From assembly GCA_030433215.1 (NCBI GenBank), contig JAUIMC010000003.1, positions 248,001 to 312,000 on the forward strand: a stretch of 64,000 bases of DNA, in the 5' to 3' direction. Shown here piece after piece: positions 28,775-37,842 of the stretch. A model generated the notes under the pieces. It was not told the DNA's origin, made no database searches, and worked only from the letters and a program-made list of their open reading frames with translations. The DNA comes from Alphaproteobacteria bacterium (GTDB lineage Bacteria > Pseudomonadota > Alphaproteobacteria > Caulobacterales > Parvularculaceae). The translations under genes and the position numbers were made by a program. Numbering within the stretch: the first letter of the stretch is position 1; each line of letters opens with the position of its first letter.

Positions 28775-31018
28775 AATCAGGCGCACGCCGAGGGTTCTCG
28801 GCTGGCCGAGATCGATCAGCTTCTGACCGAGAAGGTCGATATTGGAAACGTCGAAGAGACGCTCCTTGTAGGTCTTGTCCGTGAGATTGCGCCCCCAGAA
28901 CAGAAGGCTCCAGCTGCCGTCTTCGGCGCCGACGCCGATTTGCGCGTTGAACAGCGTATAGGGATCGACGACGCCCTCCGGCTGATTGTCGAGGCTGAGA
29001 TACATCTTGCCCTGCGACATCACCTCGCCGGTCGCCAGCAGCACAAGGCCGGCGCCGATCGGCTGCTCCAGATCAGCGCTGAAATTGACGCTGTATTTCG
29101 GCACGCGGTCGAGTTTGCGCAAGGGGATCACCGGCGAGCCAGGCTCCGTCGGCAGATTGCCCTCGTCATATTCCGCGTCGATGAGCGTGCCGTTCACCCC
29201 TAAGGTCAGGGCGTCGGTCGCGCGGTAGCTAAGCTCGGCCTCAAAGCCGGTCGAGTGCGCCTTGCCTGCATTGCTGGTGCGCGGATCGTAGACCGGCGTA
29301 TTGGGATCGTCCTGCTGGATCTGAATGTCGCTCCAGACCATGTGAAAGACGGAGCCGTTGGCGATCAGCCGCCCGTCGGCAAGCGTCGCTTTCACCCCGC
29401 CCTCATAGTTCCACAGATATTCCGGATCGAAGGAAATGCCCGTCGCCTCGCCGATGGCGTCGTTATAACCACCGCTTTTAAAGCCGCGCGACACCGTCAC
29501 ATAGGTCATGACGTTATCCGTCACATCCGCCGAGAGGGACACGCTGGGCGTGAAGGCCGACCAGTCGTCCGCCGCCTCGACATCGGCGTTGCCGCCCAGA
29601 AGATCGATGAGGTCGACCTGCACGAAGTCGATGTCTTTTTCCTCATAGGTGTAGCGCCCGCCAACCGTCATCGACAGCCGATCGGTGAAGTCGTAGGTGG
29701 CGCTGGCGAAGGCCGCGTAGCTTTTCGCATTGAGCGTCGCCGTGGAGCCGGTCTCGAGGCCGCCGAAAGACGTGTCCCCGGCCAGCAGGATCGACAGATC
29801 GTCGCCGACCGTGACGTAAGACAGGTTGTCCGAATGCTGACGATAGAAATAGGCGCCGGCGATCCAGTTGAAAGGCCCGTCATTATTCGAGACGAGACGC
29901 AGCTCCTGGCTGACCCGCCAGGTGTCTTCCGGGTCGCCGTCGGTCAGGATCGACAGCGGCGACATGTCCGTATCGCTGACATTGAAATAGTCATGGGCGC
30001 GATAGGATGACACCGAAACGAGGCTGACGGCGCCGAGATCGATTTCGCCCTTCAGGGAGAAGCCGTAGCTTTCGAGTTCCTCCCTTGAGATGACGTCCGA
30101 ATAAACATTGCGGTCAAAAGGGTCCATGTTCACGGGCACCGCGGGAAGGTCCGGGATCTGACCGGTCGCGCGGGCGTAAAACGTGCTGTTCGTGTCGACG
30201 CTCAGCAGTTCATACTGCTTGGAATGCTGGTCGACGGTTTGATAGTCGGCCGTGAACAGAAATTCGGCGTTCTCCGTCGGCGTCAGCAAGGCCGACAGGC
30301 GCAGGCTGCGGCGCAGCGCGTCATTGGTCTTGCGGTCAAGGAACAAATTGTCGGTCACCCCTTCCCGCTCCAGATAAGACCCCGAGAGCTTCACCGCGAG
30401 AAGGCCGGGCTGCACCGGAATGTTCACCGAGCCGCGCGCCAGGATGTAATCGTAATTGCCGCCTTCGACCTGTAGCGAGGCTTCGAACTCGTCGGAGGGT
30501 TTGCGCGTCGTGATGTTGATCACGCCGCCGATGGCGTTGCGCCCGAACAGCGTGCCTTGCGGCCCGCGCAGCACTTCGACGCGCTCGATATCGAAAAAGT
30601 CAACCGAGGCGCCGACGCCGATGCCGAGAAAAACTTCGTCGAGATAATAGGCGACCGCCGGGTCTTTGCCCGCCGAGGTCGCGTCGATGGCGTTGATGCC
30701 GCGGATCGCCGTGGTGGCGAGTTTTAAATCGGTAAAATTGCCGAACTGAAGCCCCGGCGTGCGCCGCGCGATCCCTTGAATGTCCGTGACGCCGAGCTTG
30801 TCCATTTCCGCGCCCGACACCGCGGTGATGGAGGCCGGCACGTCCTGAATGTTTTCTTCGCGCTTCGTCGCGGTCACCACGATGGTGTCGGAGCCCGCGC
30901 CGAAGGACGACTGCGCATAGGCCGGCAAGGCGGCCGCGATCGCGCCGGCGCTTGCACATGCGCTCAAGACCAGGCGCAACCCATTGTTTCTCATTGATTT
31001 ATTCGGCTTTTTCAGCAT
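28763..31018 (-). CDS. TonB-dependent receptor
   Basis: This is a 751-residue outer membrane receptor without STN domain. The start at 31018 is chosen because GAGGGG lies upstream and the signal peptide (ending AYAQ) begins there; the longer open frame would cover the operator. A TonB-box-like TIVVTATKRE precedes the plug, which has VEVLRGPQGTLFGRNA. The barrel ends in LGVRLISRF with the terminal Phe needed for outer membrane insertion. It should import the substrate handled by the adjacent MaoC/ligase/oxidoreductase operon, with which it shares an operator. Confidence 0.92.
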   Translation of the reverse strand: MLKKPNKSMRNNGLRLVLSACASAGAIAAALPAYAQSSFGAGSDTIVVTATKREENIQDVPASITAVSGAEMDKLGVTDIQGIARRTPGLQFGNFTDLKLATTAIRGINAIDATSAGKDPAVAYYLDEVFLGIGVGASVDFFDIERVEVLRGPQGTLFGRNAIGGVINITTRKPSDEFEASLQVEGGNYDYILARGSVNIPVQPGLLAVKLSGSYLEREGVTDNLFLDRKTNDALRRSLRLSALLTPTENAEFLFTADYQTVDQHSKQYELLSVDTNSTFYARATGQIPDLPAVPVNMDPFDRNVYSDVISREELESYGFSLKGEIDLGAVSLVSVSSYRAHDYFNVSDTDMSPLSILTDGDPEDTWRVSQELRLVSNNDGPFNWIAGAYFYRQHSDNLSYVTVGDDLSILLAGDTSFGGLETGSTATLNAKSYAAFASATYDFTDRLSMTVGGRYTYEEKDIDFVQVDLIDLLGGNADVEAADDWSAFTPSVSLSADVTDNVMTYVTVSRGFKSGGYNDAIGEATGISFDPEYLWNYEGGVKATLADGRLIANGSVFHMVWSDIQIQQDDPNTPVYDPRTSNAGKAHSTGFEAELSYRATDALTLGVNGTLIDAEYDEGNLPTEPGSPVIPLRKLDRVPKYSVNFSADLEQPIGAGLVLLATGEVMSQGKMYLSLDNQPEGVVDPYTLFNAQIGVGAEDGSWSLLFWGRNLTDKTYKERLFDVSNIDLLGQKLIDLGQPRTLGVRLISRF

Positions 31019-31044
31019 TGCCGGAATCCCCTCTGACAACAAAC

Positions 31045-31064
31045 TGTTTCTGACGTCAGTATCA
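31045..31064. promoter_or_regulatory. palindromic operator before the TonB receptor gene
   Basis: TGTTTCTGACGTCAGTATCA has the GACGTC centre and, read on the other strand, the TGATACTGACGTC half found at 27793. It lies 27 bases before the receptor start. A further TGACACGAGCGTCA near 31101-31114 may be a weaker second site. Confidence 0.62.
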
Positions 31065-31171
31065 GTTTCTACACAAGCGCCCTTGCCGTCAAGAGTTTTT
31101 ATGACACGAGCGTCATTTTTGTCGGAAACGCCAAGACCGCGCAACGACGCGAGAGCCCCCGCCCCCGCGCG

Positions 31172-33079
31172 CTAGATCCCGGTCCCGATCAGATTCCAGT
31201 TTGCGAGCGCCCACAGGAGAATAACCAGCACTGCGGTAAAGGCGGCGTAGTGAAGCTTGCGCAACGCGGAAAACCGCGCACGCGCAAACGCCGGATAGAG
31301 CCCCGCGACCATCGCGGCGGTGAAAACGCTCAGCAGGAGCGCAAGGCCCAGAAATATTTTGAGATAGTCATTGGGCCAGGAGAAAATCGCATGGACGCCG
31401 ATGCGCGCGAACTCCCCTGTCGCCTTGCGCAGGAAAAAAATCATGGCGAGCACAAGGCCCGCCGTCGAAAGCGTCACTACGGACAACCGCGTTGACCACG
31501 CGTTATCCGATCGGAGCCCGCCCGCGAGGCGCTTCCAGAAGGCGACGACCTGAACGGCCGCGGCGATGACCGCCAGCCACAGAATTTGCGAAAACAGTTT
31601 CGGATCGAACGAGGCCTGCATGCGCTCGTAAGAGGCGTGGCCATATGGCCCGTAAAACCGCACCGCCCTGCCCTCGCTGTCGAGATCGAAGGCGATCTGG
31701 AAATCGCCGCCGACGCGTTCGAAAAGCCGCTCGCCGATCCGGCGATATTCATCGGACCGGTTGCCGTCCGAGATGATCAGGCGGCCCTCGCCCGACGCCC
31801 GGACGCTCGCTTCGGCGCCGCCCATATTCCTGACCGTATCGGGCGCCTCATGATAACGGCGCGTCGTCAGATAGCGGCCCGTGAAGTTTTCCGGCGCCGT
31901 CAGCGCCATGCTCGGCGCGGGAGCGCGCGCCGCGTCCCCGATCAGCTTTTTCGCGATGAGATAGCTCACCTCCGACGGCGTCGAATAGCCGGCGCCGCCA
32001 TTTATGGCGACGAAAACGCCGAGCTTCAGATCCGGGAGCATCACCATCGAGGTGTCGGAAGTCAGGGTCGAGCCCGTATGCTCGAAGGTCTCGTAACCGG
32101 CGAGGTTCCAAGTCCGGAACCCATGCGCATAATCGGCGCCGGGTCTGCCGGGATAAGGCCGCGCACGCATGCTCCGCGCCGTTTCCGGAGCCAGAATTCT
32201 TTCGCCGTTCCCTGCGCCGTCGCCAAGATGGGCGAGCATGTAGCGCGCCATATCCGGCGCCGTCGACGACATGGACCCCGCCGGGGCGTTGATAATCTCG
32301 GACATGAAGGGGCGAAACGCGCCGCCGCGCCAGTGATAGGTTCTGGCCATGTTCCCGGCCAGAGCCGGGTCCATATCACGATACGAACCGTCGCCCAGCT
32401 TCTGCCGCACGGTTGTCGAACTCATCCCGAGGGGCTCAAGAATGTTGCGCGCCACATAGTCCTCGAAGGAGAGGCCGGAGACGTTTTCGACGATCAAGCC
32501 CGCCAGCGCCGCGCCGTAATTGTCGTAGCTCGTGACCTCGCCGGGCGGGCGCACCCGCGCGGGAAGATTGTCTTTCAGCCAGTCCTCGAGCGATGGAAAG
32601 TCTTCGGCTTTCGCGACAAATAGGTCCTGCGTCACCACATCGAAACCCGACCGGTGCGTCATCAGATCTCTGATGCGCACGGGTTCGCCGTAAGCCTCAG
32701 GAATTTTGAACGAAGTCAGATAATCATTCACATCCGCCTGCAAGTCGATCTCGCCGCGTTCGGCCAATTGCATGATCGCCGTATAGGTGAATGTTTTCGT
32801 CACCGACCCGATGCGGAAGGAATGTAAATACGGATCGACGGGCGTTTCCGCCTCGACATCGGCATAGCCATAGCCCTTGACCAGCCTGACCTTGCCGTCG
32901 CGCACAACGGACAGGGAAAGGCCCGCCACATGGTCCTCGCGCGTGGCCATGGACACGACGCCGTCCACATAGGCTTCGAGCGTGTCCGCTTGAGAATCGG
33001 GCTGCGCATGCGCCAGGCCGGCGAAACCCGCCGCGAACGCCAGAAGGCGGATGAGGCGCCGGATCACGTCAATCCTCAT
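31172..33079 (-). CDS. membrane-anchored serine hydrolase, beta-lactamase family
   Basis: This is a 635-residue protein with a cleavable signal peptide (ending LAHAQ). A class C beta-lactamase/DD-peptidase-like domain has the SxxK motif SVTK near residue 94, YDN near 187 and HTGST near 334 as the KTG equivalent. A beta-rich linker leads to four hydrophobic helices in the last 150 residues, so the catalytic domain should be periplasmic and tethered. The start overlaps the fecR stop by four bases (ATGA), making it the third gene of a sigma-fecR operon. Known members cleave D-amino acid esters, amides or peptides. Confidence 0.88.
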   Translation of the reverse strand: MRIDVIRRLIRLLAFAAGFAGLAHAQPDSQADTLEAYVDGVVSMATREDHVAGLSLSVVRDGKVRLVKGYGYADVEAETPVDPYLHSFRIGSVTKTFTYTAIMQLAERGEIDLQADVNDYLTSFKIPEAYGEPVRIRDLMTHRSGFDVVTQDLFVAKAEDFPSLEDWLKDNLPARVRPPGEVTSYDNYGAALAGLIVENVSGLSFEDYVARNILEPLGMSSTTVRQKLGDGSYRDMDPALAGNMARTYHWRGGAFRPFMSEIINAPAGSMSSTAPDMARYMLAHLGDGAGNGERILAPETARSMRARPYPGRPGADYAHGFRTWNLAGYETFEHTGSTLTSDTSMVMLPDLKLGVFVAINGGAGYSTPSEVSYLIAKKLIGDAARAPAPSMALTAPENFTGRYLTTRRYHEAPDTVRNMGGAEASVRASGEGRLIISDGNRSDEYRRIGERLFERVGGDFQIAFDLDSEGRAVRFYGPYGHASYERMQASFDPKLFSQILWLAVIAAAVQVVAFWKRLAGGLRSDNAWSTRLSVVTLSTAGLVLAMIFFLRKATGEFARIGVHAIFSWPNDYLKIFLGLALLLSVFTAAMVAGLYPAFARARFSALRKLHYAAFTAVLVILLWALANWNLIGTGI

Positions 33080-34131
33080 GCCGACCGCGACAAACGCACA
33101 TGTTTTTCATCAACATATTCCACTTCGATGTGGAGCATCTGCGCCAGGGCGTTCAGCAAGCCGTCGACATCGCCAACCTTGAAGCGCCCGCCGATGGGCA
33201 CCGTTTTCAGGCCCGGATCGTCCAGCTCAATGACGAAATCAGTGTAGCGCTCTACCTCGAGGATGACTTCGGCCAGGGGCTCGCCCTCGAAGGACAGCAT
33301 ACCCTTGCGCCACAGAAGTTTGCGGTCGATCTCCGCATGGGAAAGGCTGTCGAGACGCTCGAGACGGCCCCGGTTGAAGCGGGCGTTATCGCCGGCGGCC
33401 ATTTCAATCGACACGGAAGCCGCGTCTTCTTCCGCTTCAAGCGCGCCCGCGGCGTGGTCTTCGGCAAGGCGCGGCGCCATTTTCACCCGGCCTTCCGCGA
33501 CCACCACTTCCACCGTGCTGTCCAGCACTTTCACGCTGAAGGCGGTCCCCACTGCGCGCACGACATTTTCGCCAGCGGCAACCGTAAAGGCCCGGCTTTT
33601 ATCTTTTTCAACGTCGAAATGCGCCTCCCCCCGTGACAGCACCACTTCGCGACCGTCTTTCGTGTAGCGCACATGGGCGCGGCTGTCGGTGTTCAGGATC
33701 ATGGTCGAGCCGTCGGCGAGCGTCACCGTCCTCTGGACGCCCTTCGCCGTTTCATAGACTGCGTCCTGAAGCGGCGGCGCCCGGCGCGCGGCGACATAGA
33801 CGGCGCCGGCCCCGACGATCCCGGCGACGCAAGCCGCCATCGCCCCGACCGCCCGGCGCCGGGTCCATGACGCGCCCGGAGCGCGGGCCGGCGTTTGCGC
33901 AGGCTCTTCGAGAGAATTCAACTCTTCCAGGAGGTCAAGGCAGTCCCACAAATCCGCGAACTGGCGCAGCGCCGTCGCATGGGCCGGGCTCTGCGCCATC
34001 CAGGCGTGAAGCTCGGCGCGCTGCGCATTCGTCATCTCGCGCGCGTCCATCTGGGCGACCCATGCGGCCGCCTCGTCCCGGATCTGCCCCATGTCGGGAA
34101 AGGGTATGATTCCGTCTTTATCGTTCATCAT
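33076..34131 (-). CDS. FecR-family regulator
   Basis: This is a 351-residue inner membrane regulator. The start at 34131 overlaps the sigma factor end and follows GGAAGCGG; longer starts would lie deep in the sigma gene. The N-terminal region with MTNAQRAELHAWMAQSPAH is the DUF4880-like cytoplasmic part. A single helix (AVGAMAACVAGIVGAGAVYVA) follows, then the FecR domain with DGSTMILNTDSRAHVRY, and a C-terminal STN-like part. The receptor partner is most likely the STN-bearing receptor on the opposite strand at 35084. Confidence 0.9.
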   Translation of the reverse strand: MMNDKDGIIPFPDMGQIRDEAAAWVAQMDAREMTNAQRAELHAWMAQSPAHATALRQFADLWDCLDLLEELNSLEEPAQTPARAPGASWTRRRAVGAMAACVAGIVGAGAVYVAARRAPPLQDAVYETAKGVQRTVTLADGSTMILNTDSRAHVRYTKDGREVVLSRGEAHFDVEKDKSRAFTVAAGENVVRAVGTAFSVKVLDSTVEVVVAEGRVKMAPRLAEDHAAGALEAEEDAASVSIEMAAGDNARFNRGRLERLDSLSHAEIDRKLLWRKGMLSFEGEPLAEVILEVERYTDFVIELDDPGLKTVPIGGRFKVGDVDGLLNALAQMLHIEVEYVDEKHVRLSRSA

Positions 34132-34732
34132 CCGCTTCCAGCGCTTTTGTTCGGCCATAGGAGGCGAGCCCCCCGCCCGACGCCATTTTACGGAACTCGG
34201 ACGGGTCATAGCCATGCGCGCTAAAATAGTCGTGACACTTAACCAGCCCGGTCGCGATATGCTTTTCCACTGCGCTTACGCTTATGTTTAATTTTATCGC
34301 GATTTCACGAACGCGAAATCCGTCCACCTTGCGCATGATAAAAACCTGCCGGCATTTCGGCGGCATATGACAGATCGCTTCGGCCAAAACGGCCAGTTTG
34401 CGCCGCGAATCGAGCGTTTCATCCGCGGCCACATGTTTCTCATCTACTATGACAGTTGGGTTCTCCATATCCTCAATATGCCGGGTCGAGGAATTTGCGC
34501 GTTTGGCGAGTTCATTGAGCGCCACGTTCTTGGCCGCCATGAAGAGATAGGCTTTCGGCGAGTCTATTTTTTCACGGGATTCCGCCAGAAAACTGCGCAG
34601 GAACGCCTCCTGGGCGCAGTCTTCAATGTCTTCGGCGCTGTTCAGATATTTCCGCAAATAGCGTTCGATGGCGTCCTTGTTCTCTAAAAACGCCTGTAAA
34701 ATAGGGCTTATCTTGTTTTTTTCGGCTTTCAC
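34118..34732 (-). CDS. ECF sigma factor, FecI-like
   Basis: This is a 204-residue sigma factor. Region 2 has DAIERYLRKYLNSAEDIEDCAQEAF near residues 17-42, and region 4 has VREIAIKLNISVSAVEKHI near 140-160. Its tail of about 30 residues extends into the overlap with fecR. It heads the operon sigma - fecR - serine hydrolase and is divergent from the receptor. It should respond to receptor occupancy. Confidence 0.92.
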   Translation of the reverse strand: MKAEKNKISPILQAFLENKDAIERYLRKYLNSAEDIEDCAQEAFLRSFLAESREKIDSPKAYLFMAAKNVALNELAKRANSSTRHIEDMENPTVIVDEKHVAADETLDSRRKLAVLAEAICHMPPKCRQVFIMRKVDGFRVREIAIKLNISVSAVEKHIATGLVKCHDYFSAHGYDPSEFRKMASGGGLASYGRTKALEADDER

Positions 34733-35083
34733 TCCGCCCCGCCCCGGCCGCGCCTTGCGTCGTCAAAGAGCGGCGCCCAGAGAACGCCGGCTCATTTAAT
34801 CCGCACCCGGCGTCATCCCCCGAACACGGCGCGCTACAATATTCCGTAGTCAGAAGGCGTCAAGACGCGTTCTGCTTTTTACGCGCGACAACCCGTGCAT
34901 GACGCAACACGAAAACGGTTGGCGGGCTTATAAAAAAAATTTAGCGTCCGGACCTGAGGGTTTTTTACCGGCGCCTGTCTCAGCTAACAGGCCGGTGAAA
35001 ACGTCCGTTGCGAGGCATCATCATTGGGCCAAAGAGTGGGATTTGGGAAGTATAGCGGGCTTTGTTGCGCATCCACTTTGTGG
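34733..35083. other. 351-base divergent promoter region
   Basis: This region lies between the leftward sigma gene and the rightward STN receptor. No coding frame with normal codon use is seen. An AT-rich TTATAAAAAAAATTTA run at 34928-34943 is the best promoter candidate for the receptor. A small hairpin GCGTC-aa-GACGC lies at 34857-34868. Confidence 0.45.
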
Positions 35084-37771
35084 ATGACGTTGCTTGTGAT
35101 GCTCGCCTTTCTTTCCAGCGCTGTTGCTGAATCGGACCTGGAGACGCGATTCAACTTCCATATTGAAGCGGCGACATTGCCCGAAGCGATCGGCGACCTT
35201 TCAGAACAAGCCGGCATTCAGGTGATGTACCCTTACGACTTGGCTCAGAACGCCAGGACCGGCGAGGTCATCGGCGATCACACCCTAGCCGAAGCTTTCG
35301 GCATACTGTTTCGCGATACCGGATTGTGCGCCAGCCGTTCAAGCGGCGGAATCTACCTGATCACTCCCGCCGCACAACAAATGCGCCAGGAGGGCAAGGT
35401 GTCGAAAAAAATTTCAAGAAAATCGTTGTTAGCACGGTTGGCGAGCGGGGTGTCATCCGTCATTGCGGTCTCAGGCATGGGGGCCGGCGCGATTGCGCAG
35501 GACGGCGCCGAGAGCGCTGACGGCGGACGCGACGAAATCGTCGTCACTGCCCGCTTCCGCGAGGAATCCGTTCAGGACATGGGCATGAGCGTCACCGGCG
35601 TTTCGGGCGACGACATCGTGCGCCAGGGGATCAGAAACTTTGACGACCTGAGCCGCACGGTCGTGGGTCTTCAGACCTACAGGTCGCGCCAGAACGCCAA
35701 CGACATTTCCATTCGCGGCCTGCGCGACGCGAAAGGCGGCATCTATGCGAGCAGCTCCGTCTTCAGTATTTTCCTGGACGACGTTTCAGTCGCGTCTTCC
35801 GGGTCGCAACGTGATTTCAGCTCCACCGATTTGAACCGCATTGAGGTCATTCGCGGGCCCCAACCGACTTTATTCGGCGAAGGCGCCGTCGGCGGCGTCA
35901 TCCGCTATTTCACCTCCGAGCCCGACCTTGACGGCCCGGCCTTTTCAGGCTTTGCGCGCGGCTTTATCGAAACCATCAAAAGCGGCGGCATCGCTTATGG
36001 CGGCGAAACCGGCAGCACGTTCAATCTCGTTCCCGGCAAGCTCGGCCTGCGCGTTTCCGGTTTTTACAGAAACGACGACGGCTTCATCGACAATCCGAGC
36101 GAGGGAACGACCGACGTCAACGATTTCGAGAATATCGGCGGCCGCGCCGTCCTTCTTGCGAGACCCAATGACGATCTTGAAATCAGGCTGTCCGCACACC
36201 TCATGCGCGACGATATGGGCGAGTCCAACCAGATCGACCCGGGCTCGGACGCCGAAGATCTGAGCTTTGGCGTCTCTCCCAGAAGCGGCACGGCAACCGA
36301 TGATTTCGACCTTTACGCGGGCCGCGTTTCCTACGATCTCGGCTCGGTCGAAGTGGTGTCGATCACCGGCTATATGGAGCGCAACCAGCAAATCTCCCGC
36401 TTCGACCCGGCCAACACGTTCGACCTCGTGCCTTTCTTCGAAACGGACACGACCTCGTTTAACGTCACCGGCGCCTCCCAGGAGCAATGGTCGCAGGAAT
36501 TCCGGTTCATCTCGGACTTCGACGGACCGTTGAACTTCACCGCGGGCGCCTATTTCCGCGATCGCGACAGCCTGACGCGTTCCCTGTTTACAGGCCCCGG
36601 ATGGGCGGCGGTCACCGAGCCCTCCAGCCCGGACTTCTACAAGGCGGAAACCGGCACGAACTCACGCCAGTATTCCGGCTTTGCGGAGCTCAATTTCGAC
36701 GTCACCGACCGCCTGCGGCTGATCGGCGGCGCGCGCTATGTGGATGACCGCGTCACCTCGACCATCGTCTCCAACGAGGTGATCGATTTCGTTCTGCGGC
36801 GCGATATGGGCGGCGCCATAATTCCCTGGACGCCCACCGACCGCATCGGCTTCACCTATCCGGCGGAAGTTCTGAACGACGCCGGGTTCGGCACCGTCTT
36901 CAACTTTCATCTGAAACGCTTCCTTCCACGCGGCGGCGCCGAGTTTGACGTAACGGACGACTTCCTGCTTTACGCCAATGCCGCGGTCGGCGCGCGCAAT
37001 GGCGGCACCGGACAGCCGATCGCCGCGCTTGCGGTCTCGGGCGGCGACGCCACCGCCTTCTATAACGCCCTTCGCTTCGACGAAGACAGCGTCCTCAGCC
37101 TGGAAGCTGGGTTCAAATCGTCCTGGCTTGACGACGACCTTATCGTCAATGTCGGCGTCTACCGCTCGAAATTCAAAGACACGCAGATTTCCGTGCAGAC
37201 GCCGGCGTTCAACGTGGTCAACGGTCCGGCGCAACGCATCCTGGGTCTTGAACTCGAAACCTCCTACCGGGTCAGCGACGCGCTGTCCGGTTTCTTCAAC
37301 GCCAATATCGTCGACGCCGAATTCACGGAGAATTTCGCGTCGGTCGACCTCTCCTCGCAAGGGCTTCCCTTCGATTTCGACATCCCCATGGGGAACGCGC
37401 CCGAAAACGCGCCGAAGCTTTCCTTTGCGCTGGGCTATAATTACGACCGCCCGCTCGGTTCATCGGGCTTGCGGCTCACCTCCACCGGTTCGTTCCAGTT
37501 CATCGGCAGCCGTTACAGCAGCAACCAGAACTATCCGCTGACGGAGCTCGACACCATCGAACACATGAACCTGCGCGTCGGCATCGAGAATGACCGCTTC
37601 TCGCTCAACGCCTATGCGTCCAACCTGCTGAACGATATCGAGATCATTCAGTCGGATACGAGCTCCATCACCCATTACGTCAACAGCGACGGCGTTCTGG
37701 ACAGCAATCCCGGCAGCCATAACGTCAACACCCCGCGGGTGATCGGCGTCAGCCTTACAGTGCGTTACTGA
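35084..37771 (+). CDS. TonB-dependent receptor with STN domain and internal second signal peptide
   Basis: This is an 895-residue receptor from the ATG at 35084, whose signal peptide is MTLLVMLAFLSSAVA; a TTG at 35024 is a possible earlier start. An STN domain fills about residues 20-85. At codon 106 there is a perfect AGGAGG followed by GTG, then a second complete signal-peptide-like stretch (basic start KKISRKS, hydrophobic core, AIAQ end near residue 140). After it come the TonB box (EIVVTARFRE), a plug with VIRGPQPTLFGEG, and a barrel ending VIGVSLTVRY. It appears to be an STN module joined in frame to an intact ordinary receptor. Confidence 0.9.
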   Translation: MTLLVMLAFLSSAVAESDLETRFNFHIEAATLPEAIGDLSEQAGIQVMYPYDLAQNARTGEVIGDHTLAEAFGILFRDTGLCASRSSGGIYLITPAAQQMRQEGKVSKKISRKSLLARLASGVSSVIAVSGMGAGAIAQDGAESADGGRDEIVVTARFREESVQDMGMSVTGVSGDDIVRQGIRNFDDLSRTVVGLQTYRSRQNANDISIRGLRDAKGGIYASSSVFSIFLDDVSVASSGSQRDFSSTDLNRIEVIRGPQPTLFGEGAVGGVIRYFTSEPDLDGPAFSGFARGFIETIKSGGIAYGGETGSTFNLVPGKLGLRVSGFYRNDDGFIDNPSEGTTDVNDFENIGGRAVLLARPNDDLEIRLSAHLMRDDMGESNQIDPGSDAEDLSFGVSPRSGTATDDFDLYAGRVSYDLGSVEVVSITGYMERNQQISRFDPANTFDLVPFFETDTTSFNVTGASQEQWSQEFRFISDFDGPLNFTAGAYFRDRDSLTRSLFTGPGWAAVTEPSSPDFYKAETGTNSRQYSGFAELNFDVTDRLRLIGGARYVDDRVTSTIVSNEVIDFVLRRDMGGAIIPWTPTDRIGFTYPAEVLNDAGFGTVFNFHLKRFLPRGGAEFDVTDDFLLYANAAVGARNGGTGQPIAALAVSGGDATAFYNALRFDEDSVLSLEAGFKSSWLDDDLIVNVGVYRSKFKDTQISVQTPAFNVVNGPAQRILGLELETSYRVSDALSGFFNANIVDAEFTENFASVDLSSQGLPFDFDIPMGNAPENAPKLSFALGYNYDRPLGSSGLRLTSTGSFQFIGSRYSSNQNYPLTELDTIEHMNLRVGIENDRFSLNAYASNLLNDIEIIQSDTSSITHYVNSDGVLDSNPGSHNVNTPRVIGVSLTVRY
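35388..35401 (+). promoter_or_regulatory. strong internal ribosome binding site with GTG start
   Basis: AGGAGGGCAAG directly precedes GTG at 35399-35401, in frame with the receptor and at the start of a second signal peptide. It could produce a shorter receptor lacking the STN domain, or be a relic of the gene before fusion. Confidence 0.6.
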
Positions 37772-37788
37772 TAGACGCGCGGGGGGAG

Positions 37789-37832
37789 CGCCGGAGCGGC
37801 CCTGATCGCTCCGGCGCAACCGTAGTTTTTTC
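37789..37832 (+). terminator. strong hairpin after the STN receptor gene
   Basis: CGCCGGAGCG at 37789-37798 and CGCTCCGGCG at 37807-37816 form a perfect ten-pair stem, with TTTTTT beginning nine bases later. It lies between the receptor stop and the esterase start and may reduce read-through into the downstream genes. Confidence 0.55.
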
Positions 37833-37842
37833 AAAGAACCTT

